DNA of 64,000 nt, taken from NCBI GenBank assembly GCA_009739215.1, contig VSJF01000012.1, positions 930,001 through 994,000 on the forward strand. The letters are read 5' to 3'. Numbering within the stretch: position 1 is the stretch's first letter; each line of letters begins with the position of its first letter. This stretch comes from Floccularia luteovirens. Taxonomy: Eukaryota > Basidiomycota > Agaricomycetes > Agaricales > Squamanitaceae. Below the pieces are notes generated by a model, which did no database searches, was not told the DNA's origin, and was given only the letters and a program-made list of their open reading frames with translations. Shown here piece after piece: positions 36,043-48,500 of the stretch. The position numbers and the translations under genes were made by a program.

Positions 36043-38497
36043 TTAGAATAATTCAACAGAATCATAAACAAAGTTAGGGCTGAGGAACCCGTCACCAGAG
36101 CTCCCACTGATGACGTTGATGGTGATCGTGTTTGAGCCGGCAACAAGAGTTCCAGAAGGGATGGCAAAATCATCTGTTTATGATTCAAAAAGTAATAAGT
36201 ATTGATGATCTGGTGAAAGAAAGAACCAGGCCACTTACAAACTTGATTGATACCACGCCAAGTTCCGCGGGTTACGCTATGATAATTACTTTAGTATTTT
36301 GATTATGTGCACGAGACAGTACAACGTTACCCTCTGGAATCAACGGCAGGGGGAGCTAACGAAGGGATGTCAGCGTAAATGATTTAGTGGAGACGCATGT
36401 GAATACTTGCCTGCGGGTGCATTAGATGTGAATGAGTTGACAGTTATTTGAGGTCTTCCACCAGCGAAAGCCTCAGTAGTACGGATGCGTAGGGTGCGGG
36501 CACCTTTGTTGATTGGAGTCACCACATCAGTCAAGAAAATGAAACTTCAGATTACGACAGACGTACCGATCTGGGATGATGATGCTGTCCATTTGATGGT
36601 GGTCGGGTTGTTCACCTAAATTTGGGTTTTTGTTCGCTTGAGTCTACAAGTCAGGGCGAATGGAAGACGTACAGCCTTGAATTGGGCCATTGGGAAGGAT
36701 CCCACAGAGCTTGAACCGATAGTAAATGTGATCGGACCCCATTTACTCATTCGGGTATCCGAACTATAATAACATGAGAGGTGTCTTGTTCATGATCCAC
36801 ATCCACATCCACATAAAATATGGCTTACGGGTGCATTTTCTCTATCTTATCTGCATTCAAAAAGCTTCGGCAGGGTTAAGAAGAATGAAGGGTATTAGTA
36901 GATTATGAGGCTCACCCTGCTGGTGTACCATCAACAGTGCCTTGAAAAAAGGGATCAGAAAACCTTTTATTTTGTTTTGTAGACGAGTGGTACGTACCAA
37001 TAGACCAGATAGCGGAGGGCCTGCTCAAGGATGATGTTAAAGTGATAGAAGAGGTTCTCCCAGCGCTGACCGAAACGCTGCCGGTTCCAGCTTCTAGCTC
37101 CCCTTGGAAGAGTGTGATTGTGTACGTTCCTGGCTTCATCAATGTACGAGTAAAGCTCCCTCTAATGATTAGTTTTGTATTAGATCTTGAATGATTCGAC
37201 ACATAAAACAATCACGAACCCAGAGCCAGCAACCCAGTATTGAGCAGTTGGATTCTATACATGGAGGTGAAATTCAGTTCGAAGATAAATTCGGTATTCA
37301 ACAAACCTTGAATCCAATAGTGACAGGTAAGCCAGAAAGAGTTCCCGAGTATGATCCAGAAACTGTTCCTCGTCCTGAAGCCGGGACATAACCTTGGAGT
37401 CCCAGATTGTCCATGAAGCTCGTATCTAGGGAAGCAGATGGAGCCGATCCGGTTGTAATAGCAAGTGCATATCTTATTCGAAGTCATGAAGGCACTAGAG
37501 CAGGAAAGTAGGATACACTTACGGGCCAAAGAAACCAGTGCGGTAAGTTTCTGTCTGTTCGTGATTTGAATTCATGTACCAGTAAACCTCTTGCTGGGCA
37601 CTTCCTTGGTTGTTGATGTCTATAAACACGAAGCACAAATCAGGCAAGTAGTAGAACAATAGTAAAACTTTTTACCCCGGAAGAATGGTCCACCGGAGGA
37701 GCCCTCGTAACTGACACTCGGAATTATCATGAACGCACCAACACCAGAACCAGTAACACCGTGTACTTGATCTTGAATGAAGCGAACCTAGGTTTGTCAT
37801 CTTTTTAGAAGAGGATTGATCAAGTAGTCAAAACACTCACGCTGGAGTAGAACTTGGAGCGAGTTTGACCATTAACCAAGAATACATCAGAGCCTTCAAT
37901 TGCTGTTCCCCCGTTCATTTCTGCTTCGGGAATGCCATTGGGGAGTGCAGATTTTGAGAGTCGAGCGATGAGTCTGAGTTCCCCGACTGTTGGTTCTGCA
38001 GAAGCGAAAGTTCCAATGTAGAGTGTGTTGATTCCAGAACGAACGATATAGTAATGTGTCTATATTAACAGTTGGTGAACTGCATAGAACTCTATTATGT
38101 CACACGGTGCTTACAATTGTGCTCGTCTTGATTGTGATAATAGCAATGTTGTTTGCGACGGAGGATGTCACTGTGGCTGAGCCTAAAAAGTTTGTTCAGA
38201 TTTTGGCTACTGTATAAGGTTAAATATATCTCACCTAGACCCGAACTTAGCTGTGTGAACTTGGAAGAGTCTTGAAGTTGTTTCCCATTGAAGACCAAGG
38301 AAGTTATGTCACCATTTGCTTTGTTAACTGTTTCTCATGTCAGGGGGTGTATCGGTGGGATGAACGGTCGTGGGCTTACTGGTAGTGACAAGTCCAGCAC
38401 CAGAATCAACCAACAAATTATTTCCAGAGGTGGTGACGCCAAACGCAGCAAAAACCGCGGGCAGAAAGAGTAGAAATGTCAAGATTGAAAGTTGCAT
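36043..38497 (-). CDS. rhamnogalacturonan lyase, polysaccharide lyase family 4 (secreted)
   Basis: Extracellular enzyme that cleaves the rhamnogalacturonan I backbone of pectin by beta-elimination. A clear signal peptide [20 protein letters not shown] starts at 38497, then [67 protein letters not shown] and [20 protein letters not shown] across about a dozen exons, the N-terminal beta-sandwich typical of RhgB-like lyases. The middle domain includes [20 protein letters not shown], a fibronectin-III-like module, and the C-terminal carbohydrate-binding-like domain ends with [15 protein letters not shown]. The gene is complete. A TATA box sits about 50 bp upstream. Such genes are usually induced on plant cell wall material and repressed by glucose. 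Confidence 0.9.
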
Positions 38498-39780
38498 AGT
38501 GATAGAACGAAGTTCTGTTCGTGGAGAGCAAGTTGAATTCTGCTGTTTATATAACATTTCATGGTTATTGCTGGCGAGTTACATCGGAGTATTCTCGTGT
38601 AAGGTTGAATGCCTATTTCTACAATTCCCAGAATTAGAGCAGTCGCATGAGCTGTCTTTGAGCCTAAGTTAATCCTTCAAGAAACATCAGTTTATTGGGG
38701 ACATGTTTGAGAATTCACGGGAGGGTTCAAATTTCACAGTCTCCTGAGCCAAGGACGCGAAGAATATCGCCGGGCCGCAGAATAGAGTTGAAGAAGAGAC
38801 TCGTAACAGCAAAAATGCATCGCATGATGAAAATGACACGCGTTTTGGACAGTATCTGACGCTGGCGGGCCGGATGTGAGTTCAGCAGCAACTGCCACGT
38901 CGTACGTCTACGAACTCAAGAATTGATGCGTTCCACCGGTAGCCAGTATTCTGGCACCCATATCAAAAGTGAGTTGAATTTATTCGCTTGGGGTTGTATG
39001 AAAAGTAGGATACGAACTTACAGCTGTCTGTCATATACACATAATCAAGCTGAAGGCAGACAGTATGCGCTCTGCTTTCAACGTCGGAAGGCTATTATAT
39101 ATAAGCTTTGCTCCTGTCGAACACTTCTGGCGTTCAAATATATACCATGACGATGTAACACGTGGTCTGGAAATCTTATCGAAGGAAACTGTGGATATGA
39201 TGCAGACGGATCGTAGGAGCCGCGACAGCTCAGTGGCAACCAATTGTATATGTATACACTCCAAGCATTTACAGTGGTCCGGCCACAACATCAATCAATT
39301 CAGCGGGCGTAGAGGTGATAACAAGGCGCTTTACCAAAGGCAGTCCATATAGATTGATTGGAACAAGATCTCAACCAATTTGTGTAACCACCGCCAGTCG
39401 GCCGTTCTGATGGATGCGCGGTGTATTTTTGATTGATGGATAAGAGTTGATTAATGATTTTTAACGATAAAAAGGCTATGGTTTGGTTTCCGTTAAATAT
39501 AAAGTTTGTATCCAGGTGCACAAAAATCCAGATATTAATCCACACTTGTCAAGCTACCGCGGGACGTGGCTTCAGTTTCTGTGGCACTAAGAGAACCCTC
39601 ATCTTCGCCATCTATTTGCCTACCCAATGTCGGAGTTAAGGTTTTCAATTGAGACCATGGCAGGGGAGATTGTTGTCTCATGTCAACTGTCGAATGTCGG
39701 GGGGAATGAAATGCGGAGGAATGCTGAAGGGTCTCATGATCTTGACGTATGGGTTAGGAATGGTAACACTATGACTAGAT
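38498..39780. other. intergenic region upstream of rhamnogalacturonan lyase
   Basis: This 1.28-kb stretch is the lyase promoter plus the 3' flank of the GRASP gene. Short open frames exist on both strands but none has a recognisable domain or consistent splice sites. I see no transposon ends or tRNA. Confidence 0.5.
38546..38553 (-). promoter_or_regulatory. TATA box of the rhamnogalacturonan lyase gene
   Basis: On the minus strand this reads TATATAAA, about 50 nt upstream of the ATG at 38497, a strong TATA consensus consistent with an inducible gene. Confidence 0.55.
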
Positions 39781-40985
39781 TCATGTATTACCATTCATCG
39801 AAAGTCCGACCGGCGTAAAATTTGAGGGATTGGGGGACAGAGTTCTCCTTGGAGTTTCATACTGCGAAAATGATTGCTGCTGGCTATCTTCTGCGTCAAC
39901 CCTAGGTAACCCAGTTTGTTGGTGCCGCATTGAACGAGCAAGTGTTTCTCTCGTCCATTGTTCCTGCTCCTGCTGCCTCCATTCTGCTAATTGCTTGGGA
40001 CTATGTTGGTGTTCGACTTCCACATCTGCAGGTACGAAAAGTTCTTGATCTTCATAAATACCTTCTTGTAATTCTAGAGGGATCATCCCAGGTTGTCTAT
40101 CCGCTGATTGTGGTGGAATCCGATGCAAAAGGCCAAATCTACCATCGGTGTTATCCCAGGTCACATATAAAATTGTGATAGCACCTACCCGAAAACACAG
40201 CCTAATAATCCCTCGCCTCCCCAATGTCTATTTGGAATTAAGACAACTTCCCTTAATGTACTGATATGACGTGCAGTTAGCAGCAGTATTCTAGCGGATT
40301 AGGTCCACATACTCAAAGTCATGAGAGTAAACATAAACCCTCAAAGGCTTGTCAACATGCTGGTAGACTGAGATTAATATATGCTATGTTGTGGTGGGGT
40401 AATATATTCTTACCGCCTCAACAAGGTCATAAAAGTCGTTCTCAGCGCTTAAAACTCCCCCCGACCAGCCTAAGATCCAATCACCCATGGGAACAAGTCC
40501 TGCACTTTCTGCGGGACTACCTTCCAAAACATCAAGGACATGCCAGACATTTTCAATGGCACTTTCAGGTTCACACATCCGCATACTCAGACCCAGGAGA
40601 GAAGGTTGTAAATTGGGATCGGGTTTGTGCGATGGATCTACATCGAAATGTGGTTGAGACCATGCCCGCGATGGAACTATAGGTACGACTGGATAAATAT
40701 GAGGTCAGAAATGAGATTCCTGCAAATAACAGTCATACCTCTTGTTTGTTGTTCCTTGCTATTCCATACAATCAAATTCAATATTCGGCCTTCATTACTT
40801 TCAACAATCCTCTCTAGCTCTGAAACATCAATATTATTATCAGTTGATAGAGTATCTCCCTCAAACCCGACGATAAAATCAAAGAAGGGCTGGATATTTG
40901 TTTGCGAGGCCGGTGATGACGGGGTAACTCTGAGAACGTGTAAACCGTGAGGTGGGTGGATTTGTGAAGATTGGCCAGCACCCAT
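39781..40985 (-). CDS. GRH1: Golgi reassembly-stacking protein (GRASP55/65, Grh1-like)
   Basis: Peripheral Golgi/ER-exit-site protein with tandem atypical PDZ domains that tethers membranes and supports unconventional secretion. The start at 40985 gives MGAGQSSQIHPP, with Gly2 as a myristoylation candidate. PDZ1 contains GLHVLRVTPSSPASQTNIQP, FFDFIVGFEGDTL and GRILNLIVWNSKEQQTRG. PDZ2 contains LGLSMRMCEPESAIENVWHV, LDVLEGSPAESAGLVPMGDW, ILGWSGGVLSAENDFYDLVE, RVYVYSHDFEYV and RHWGGEGLLGCVFGYGLLHR. A Gln/Glu-rich, probably unstructured tail of about 110 residues follows. An upstream Met would add seven residues and bury the myristoylation glycine, so 40985 is preferred. A CACGTGAC element is 143 bp upstream. 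Confidence 0.92.
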
Positions 40986-41127
40986 GGAGTCGAGTATTCG
41001 AAGCAATCAAAGGCTACCGGCTGTTCAGATCCAGAGGGTTATAAGTTGTAGAATTTCAAGGCAGATGACCGAATCCTGAAATGATAATGTCTGATTGTCC
41101 TTTTCTTTTTTTACAAACATTCAGTGG

Positions 41128-41135
41128 CACGTGAC
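41128..41135. promoter_or_regulatory. E-box-like CACGTGAC upstream of GRASP gene
   Basis: Located 143 bp upstream of the GRASP start codon on the opposite strand; member of the recurrent CAYGTGAC set. Confidence 0.4.
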
Positions 41136-42114
41136 TTTGAATTCAAAGTCTAGTAGGATCACATGATCTCCCCACGAATATGAAAGCCTTCGACTTCTGC
41201 GCCACCACAATCGTGTGGCGAGTTATAATGATTATAACTCGCATAATCGGTTGCTATTGGGTTTGTGAACATAAAATCGATCGAGGGAATGAATTTACAA
41301 ATATATTCATATTTTCCTAATGAAGCTCCCAGCTGGGTGAAGGACATAAGTATTCCATATTCATCTGATTCACAGCAAAGTTCAAGAGCGCGTGGGTCCC
41401 AAACCTTTTTCGCACTCTTGTCATCGTCGGATATAATTTCAATACACAGTTGGCTTCACTTAACCTGCGAGTCACCCTGTCATGCCCAACAATGGCAGAT
41501 CAGATCTGGGAGGGCATGTAACGGAAATGCAATGATTTGGTTCTTGGCTCACGAAAAGAATTGCTGTAGACCTCGGAAGGGGCCAGCATACTGGAGGTTT
41601 TACATTACGAACGCTACCCAAGTAACATGTATTATCAGGGACTTGAGCTCGAGGAATATTTTCAGTTTTCAAGTTCATGTTGTGAGCGGAAAAGAGGATG
41701 CGCTTTGATTCCTAAATTTCCTGTTTGTCATTAGTGCATTGCCCTATATACAGAGACCGTTACATGCGCTTGTACTTCCTTATTCTTTCATTCATTCTCC
41801 CTCGTACCCTGTGAGAAATATGAGAATATACTTGTAAATTAGATAGCCCTAAACAGAATCAGTAGTGTCATAATAATAATAAAAGTTTCTGAGTAAAGAA
41901 AGGAAAAGGGGAAACATGCAGGGGAATAGTATGGGAAGGAGAGGTGGGTATGGCTACGTGCGTTGGCGCCTTCTCTGTTTGCTAACCTTGGTGATTTCAG
42001 ACGGTGGTAGCTAGCTCTCCAAAGCTTCAAAGCTTCAAATTTTGTAGAGGTGGCATGTCTTCCTATTGGTAAACAAAGTCAATGTATTACTCTGATGTCA
42101 TTGGCCAATCAATC

Positions 42115-42122
42115 TCACGTGA
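42115..42122. promoter_or_regulatory. palindromic TCACGTGA with nearby CCAAT boxes
   Basis: A perfect TCACGTGA palindrome 152 bp upstream of the PPR-like start. A CCAAT box at 42105-42109 and an inverted one at 42065-42069 flank it, a typical housekeeping promoter arrangement. Confidence 0.45.
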
Positions 42123-42273
42123 TGTACAATTTTCTCTTGAAACGAGTTCGAGTTTGCACGGCGCCTAGACGTCAGACACTGACACCGCACCTCAACTGAA
42201 GATTCACAGTCTTGTACTAGGTCAACGTTATAGTTGGGACTCCGTATCTCGCTGGCAACAGACGTCTTGCGGA

Positions 42274-44685
42274 ATGCGGTGAGTAACCTATCATTTCACC
42301 ACATAAATTCATGTGTTGACTGTTCAAATCGTTCTAAGGTAACTTATGTTCGTTTGTCGCTGTGCAATTTTCAGAGTCTTATCCTGGAAACAAAGTCATT
42401 ATACTGTCGTCTCGCAAAGATCCTTCTCGGATGTCATACATGCCACCGCCCTCAAGACCATTACCCCCGCCCCAAAGTCACAGTCTAAAGGAACCCAATC
42501 CCTTCTTCCTGTCACATCTTTACCTCCATTGCAGCTCTCGGGTGTTCTTACCCTTCCTGATACGCGCTCCATCATCTCAACCGATTCTCATGTAGATTCA
42601 CACCTGCCTACGACTTGGAGGACCACAACTTACGAAGAGCTTAAACGACAAAATAGACACCTTGTTAGGAACCTTTCAAGCTCAAATTATCTTCGACTTT
42701 TAGAAGATGCTTCAGACGAGAAGTATGGCATTTTGTTAGAATCTATACTTCAAGATATTATGGCAATGTCTGAAGACCAAGAAGAGACAAATGCATTACT
42801 ACTGGGCAGGCTTCTGCAGATATGTAAATTTGAGGTCATATCACCCAAATTGATACTTTCTATGTTTCAATTGGCAACATCTAGATCTGTGAAGGTCCCT
42901 CCCATTGCCCTTGAAAGGTTGATCCGTCTGATCGCAAATATGAGGGCGGATAACTCCCCAGATGCTATCTCACTCGTCGAACTCATTTCTCCTATTCTTC
43001 ACAGCTGTCTTCGCAATTATTCCGTTCCACTCGGTGTTGAATCTGTAAATTATTCTCCCCCAACAATCATCCGTACCGCATTCAGCTTCATTCGCAAGTT
43101 AATGGCATCCCCCTTTGCGTATCAACAGACTGTCGACCTCTTTCATGCACTCACCGACCATAGATTCATTCCCCCAGACGCCCTGACCAACCCTCATATT
43201 ACTTGTAGTTTTAATCAAATTATGCTCTCGGCTCTAGCAAAATCCAGCATTCATTGGGGCTGGAGAGATCTGGCAACAAAATTTCTCGCTGAGACTCTTC
43301 AGCTTCAAGAGGCGGTGGATAAGGATGTCATTTCGCGACTAGCCGTTTCCATCATGTATACACTTCTGGAATCCCCCACTCCAAAAGACTTGCGATTCTG
43401 TAGCTGGGTAATTATAAAACTGCATCAGCGTTTTAACCCAGTACCAAATGGTCTAGTACGACAATTCTATGATTCCGCAGCGACTTTAAAATGCACTTTC
43501 GAGGCTGAAAAACTGTATATTTTTACTCGAACTACAGACGTGCTGCAAAAACACCACTATCCCCCACCACAATCGCTCGCTCTTCCATGGCTTATGAACC
43601 ATCTTGCTTCCTCAAGCAAAAAGCTGCACCTTACTCGCAGCCTTGCGACTGAGGTCGTTCGAGACAACATTCACTTGCCGATCCACTCTTGTGCCCGGTT
43701 CATATCGCTGACTGCTTCTCAGGGTTACGCAACACTTGCTAGGACACTTTGGGAAAGGTATGCGAGTGGAAAAGACAAAAATGTTGTTGTGGGGAATGCA
43801 GGGCTGCTAATTCGAATGACCAGCCTATTTATGAATCGCGTCAGACGGTACCAATCCATTTTAGAGCAGGATAATGGGGAAGAATCTTCTACTGGCCAAA
43901 CTGAGAGGGAAGCTTCCAGGGAGCAAATGGAGGATATGCTTTCTTTCGTTAATCATCTCATGGACGAGTTCACGGCGTCTCATGATCCCATGACGAAGGT
44001 TCCCCATCGAATCCTAACCTCATATGCCAGAGCCTGCTTTATCGTCGGCAGATTCGCGGAAGGTTTCGACATGTTTAGGCATCTGCTGGACCGGCGAGAG
44101 GTCCCTGACCTATATGATGTCAATGTCGCGTTAACTGCGGTAGCTGAAAGTAGTCCACGTTTGGCTGCCCGGATGATCGAGCGCATGACCAGCAACGGTT
44201 TGCAGCCTGATGCGGTCACCTTTGGGACCGTTATGCATCACGCTCTCGTTTCCAGAGACATGGACCTAGTCGATGACATGATCAAGCGGGTTAAAGAGCT
44301 GAAGAATGCACGACTTAGCTTGAAGACCGTTGCATCTCTAGTCAGAGCGAGTGTGACGTCGAACACAAAAGGCGATCAGCGTTTACGACTGAAGGATGCG
44401 CTCAACATCATCGAGTCATTGACACCCTCACGATTCATTGGCTCTCCGCAAACCGGGAAATTCTTAGTTTCAGCATCATTACGTGCTGACGATCCTATAA
44501 TAGCCTATAAATTCTGGGAGATGCTTATGAGAGATAGTGTAGAGTGGGGCGATTGCGAACACAGTCGCCAGCGACGCCTTATTGCTCAGCTGATACGGAC
44601 ACATCATCAGAATGGTACGCTTCCATCACATTGTCGATACCGTGAAATGCTTGGACGACTTGGGCAAACGGCCGTAATAAAATAA
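42274..44685 (+). CDS. mitochondrial pentatricopeptide-repeat-like protein
   Basis: A large helical-repeat protein probably acting in mitochondrial RNA expression. The body is one uninterrupted frame from 42346 to 44685, but a five-base first exon (ATGCG, 42274-42278) spliced to 42375 gives MRVLSWKQSHYTVVSQRSFS, a better mitochondrial presequence than the longer in-frame start at 42346. PPR-type helix pairs are clearest near the C-terminus: GRFAEGFDMFRHLLDRREVP, DLYDVNVALTAVAE, RMIERMTSNGLQPDAVTFGT, MHHALVSRDMDLVDDMIKRV and KLPSH-like regions after it. The 'GLQPDAVTFGTVM' stretch is the classic PPR signature. Earlier helices are divergent. The specific RNA target is unknown. Confidence 0.75.
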
Positions 44686-45231
44686 AATATACGTAAATGC
44701 AGCTTAGAGGTACATCCATGAGCAGACTCGGCATCAAGGTGAGTATTAGGAGTCTATAATTAGCGATGGGTGGTGTACATGTAAGATATTGAGAATGGAA
44801 GGATCCGCGGAAGACATAATGCTTCTTTCCGGACTTGACAAAAGATACCGCGATGTCGCTTAGGATGGTGTTGGGTCCTGATGGAATCAAAAACAAAGTA
44901 AGAAGACGAAGGATCGTGGCCAACCTGCTGGGTCCCGGGGATTGACCGAGCCAGAGTGTGAACGTATTTGTTCTCGTGATATCTGTCCATGTTGAGGGAT
45001 TCATGCGCCAACTCGTATTTGTTCTGCCCAGTCTTACAACTGTTGGCCATCCTGATGCAGTAGATATAAATTATTGAAAGAAGTAGTATTCTTACATAGC
45101 GCCCGAACAGCAAACAACTTGCCACAGGGTAACAAACAGTCAATCTCCTTCAAAACTGAACAGAGCGACAGCAAGCAAAAGCCCTTACTGACCCGCCTGT
45201 ATCATATATCTTTTGACGTCCTCCTCAAAAT
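44686..45231. other. intergenic region upstream of Zn2Cys6 regulator
   Basis: About 550 bp with a TATAAA near 45064 and otherwise no recognised feature. A 141-codon frame on the minus strand overlaps the end of the PPR-like gene and has no recognisable motif. Confidence 0.5.
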
Positions 45232-48138
45232 ATGCCTGCTGCTAGACCGAAGAAAGAGTGCAGTTCCGCCACGCCCCCTTCGGACGATGGTCATCTCAAG
45301 GAACCACAGTCCGAAAACAGCAAGAGCAAGAGAAAGTATGTTGAAATTGACCGATCTTTCTCCGTATCTCTTTCTACCGCGACTTGCCCCCTCTTCGCCC
45401 CCGCATTCCCCCACAATCACTCCCCGCATTTCTTAACTGTCTTCTGTTCCTCCGCTTATTCGAGTACTACTTTCCATGTCATTTTGATTACTGTCTTTTC
45501 GAATGAAAACTGACTTATTTTTTCTGATCTCTCAACAGGAGGCAATCACAAAGTTAGTGCTCTCGTCTATCTTATCGACCACCACAGTCCTAACCAGTAT
45601 AAATCTAGGCTGTGACGCCTGCAGGGCTCGCAAGGTTCGCTGCGCCAGAGAGAATCCCGATGATCCAAAACAATCATGCAAGCATTGTATCACCTTGGGC
45701 ATTCCTTGCACATACGATTACCAACCTAAGAAGCGAGGGCCGCCTAACTTGTAAGTTTTTTTACGACAACAATCAGCTCTCCAAGATGTAACGATTAGAA
45801 AAGATATCTGCGGCGTTTACAGGAAGCGGCTGCTGCTGCCACGAACCAGCTTGATATACCAGTTGATGTTGAAACGGGCACATCTCCAGTGTCATCTGTT
45901 GCGAGTCCCCCACAAAGTATTGTTTCACCTTCCATAAGCTCGAAAAGTCCCCCTGCATTCCTTGAGCCATCCCTGAGCACAGTTTCCACTTTAGCTTCAG
46001 GTCCTATCCCTCCCTCTCGTTATCCGATAGCTGCAGATACGTATCATCCTCACTACCCGCCGCCGTCATCTCTTTCGCAATCCTCGTATAACGGGCCACG
46101 TTCATCAGAACCAGGTACAAATGGTAATTCTTTACTCCCATCGCGTAGATCTCCAAAGAGAGAGGATTCACAGCAATATTCCTCTCCCTCAGAGCCATAT
46201 AGGCCTTATCCAGGATATAATTGGTCATACGAACAAAATCAATTGCTGTCACTTCCACCGCCATCTGTTGTTCCACATCTATCTTATTATTACCGACCAC
46301 GTCGTTTGGAAGACATTGCTCCAAGAGATACTATCTCCTTGATTATTGCGCTTTTCTTTGATTTCGTATATCCATTGACCCCATGCGTTCACAAACCGTC
46401 ATTCATGGCTGATCTTCATGCTCGTCGTGAAGAGCGTGACCCGCTCTTCTTTGCCCTTGTTATGTCTACCGTTGCATCAACGCTTGTTCAAGTTCCACGA
46501 TCTTATTTGCCATTAGACAGACCTGTTGTTCGGAAGCTTGCTCAAGTTTGTCCTGCAATACGGCTGCTGCTTTTAACTACTGACCATATCAAAATTATAG
46601 ACCTGCCACGAAGCAAGCAGATATATTTCTATTGCATCGTACGATCCCCCGACTTCTATGCATGTGGTCATCAGATATTTGTCGGTATCTCAACACACAT
46701 CTTTTTCTACGTCTCAACTTATATCTTATCCAAAGCGATTGTATCTATCACTTCTGCGAGGGTCATGATGCTACCCAACATGCTGCCTTTGGTGAAGCCG
46801 CTCATATTGCAGTCACTCTAAGAATGCACGAAGAGGCATCATATGATATTCTCGATCCGATCGAATGCGAAGTTAGGCGGCGAACATTCTGGCTCCTTTT
46901 TGGAGGTTTGTGATTGTTTCTGAAAAATGGGAGTCAACCATTGCTCAACTTTCTGCAGCTGACAAGTCTATGTCAATTCTTCTTGGAAGACCCATATGTC
47001 TACGAGACGAGGATTGCACCGTGCATTTTCCAAAGGAACTGGATGATGAATAGTACGTAACGTTTCCTCGTTGTGGCAACCATTTATCCTTACATGCAAT
47101 GCACAGCATCACTCCCAGTGCCTACCTTCCCCAACCACATGGAAAAACGGCTATTGTCTCCGGCCTTAATTACACATCACGGATATTTGCTCTTCTAGGC
47201 GAAATACTTGTCCGCATCAGAGTAGATAAGCGTTCCCCCCCTCAGGGCCAATTTGCGACGGCCCGATTGGAAGAGGTCCAATCATTACATACGCGGATTC
47301 TGGTGGCTTTAAGCCATGCACCAGAGCCTCTGCGTCTGAAGCAAGCATCGGCCCACTCGAACCATCCACCTGAATATGGTGGAGCTGGATTCCGTCAAGC
47401 TACATTCGCTGAAGTGAAAGACTTCTTTGATAATCCAAACGCCTCGCGGGCGAATGCATTAAACCCTTTCCTTGTCATGCAAGCTAACCTTTATGTAACA
47501 CAAGTAAGTTTAGCCTTGAATGCAAAAAATCTGCGCTTATTTCATCCCAAGCAATTGGTCCGATTTGTCATCGAACAATACCGAGATGAGCTTGTTATGT
47601 CACTCCAGGGTAACCTTGACGAACAGCAAGTAGCAGAAGACCGTGAGGCGGTCGCTAGTGATCTGTTGCATATACTACACAGGTAATTCAGATCATTGCT
47701 CATTGCTTCGGTGAACTGACTGAAATTCGAAACAGTATACCTATACAATCCATTGCAACCAATGGTCCCAGTCTGGTCAGTCGGTGTACTTTATTTCTCA
47801 CCAACCACATCATTCATACCAAATTCTCAGGTTCACAAAGTAAGATTTGTGGCATCTACTCTTCTTGATGCAGTTCGAAAAGCCGAAACTGCGCCAGCTT
47901 CTGCTGCTCGCGCTCATGCTTTCCTATGTGAGTAACAATGCTCTCTATCAAATTAAATACCTTGCTCAGCCACGGATATCAGGGGACTTCTTAAGTATTT
48001 TATCAGAGATTGAAAGGAATTATTTGTACGTTCTAAAATTCCTAGGTTTTTCCAGCTTAGTCCTGACCAGTTTCTATTAGATTGGATGACGATAGAGACG
48101 GCACCTCCAGTGGAGATGGTATGGCAATTGTCGGATGA
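45232..48138 (+). CDS. Zn2Cys6 transcription factor with fungal-specific MHR domain
   Basis: DNA-binding regulator. The first exon encodes MPAARPKKECSSATPP and a Ser/Lys-rich start. A long 5' intron (about 45335-45537) and a tiny exon lead into the zinc cluster, joined as KRKRQSQSCDACRARKVRC. The six cysteines have spacing C-x2-C-x6-C-x11-C-x2-C-x6-C. A Ser/Pro-rich linker follows, then the fungal transcription factor domain: LIIALFFDFVYPLTPCVHKP, DPLFFALVMSTVASTLVQVP, HEASRYISIASYDPPTSMHV, AAFGEAAHIAVTLRMHEEAS and RRRTFWLLFGADKSMSILLG. Later exons encode HVRIRVDK-like helices and FLVMQANLYVTQQLVRFVIE, ending at TGA 48138. Target genes cannot be inferred; the neighbours are not an obvious cluster. 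Confidence 0.88.
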
Positions 48139-48500
48139 ACTTAGTTTTACTCAGGAAACATCTTCTATATGAACTATTTGTCTCTTTTGTATACCCAATA
48201 CCGTTTGGCGTACCTACTTATTTAAACTCTCTTATTGTAGTGGTACCACTCGCGATTTAACAGGAAATCATCTCCTGTACCTGTATTATTAGATTTAGTG
48301 CCTTTATCTCCATGTCTGTAACAACCTCCATCGATCAGCACATTTATCTTTATGCGCATTCGGAAGTTGCCGATTTATATTGCCTCCTCATACAAAGTCC
48401 ACTTGCAAACATTTAATGCGCACAGCAATCGGCACACTACTCACTATTACTACTGTCCGATCGGAGAAATTCAGTGACCGTCAATCCTATTGTATGTGCA
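48139..48500. other. intergenic, Zn2Cys6 regulator / AOS1
   Basis: About 360 bp of promoter and terminator sequence. Nothing distinctive is visible. Confidence 0.5.

Larger units (their letters stand above)
40986..42273. other. divergent intergenic region, GRASP / PPR-like gene
   Basis: This 1.29-kb region carries both promoters: CACGTGAC at 41128-41135 on the GRASP side, and TCACGTGA at 42115-42122 with CCAAT boxes (42105-42109; inverted at 42065-42069) on the other. A 147-codon frame at 41265-41708 has no recognisable features and was not called. A tandem of two CAAAGCTT units lies near 42016-42040. Confidence 0.5.

Noticed and set aside
39215..39240. tRNA A-box-like CAGCTCAGTGG
   Set aside because: No matching B box at the right distance and no cloverleaf could be folded by eye.
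41265..41708. 147-codon open frame on the plus strand
   Set aside because: No recognisable domain, no supported splice sites, Cys/Trp-rich random-looking composition and overlapping open frames on the other strand.
44579..45004. 141-codon open frame on the minus strand
   Set aside because: It overlaps the end of the PPR-like gene on the other strand and has no recognisable motif.
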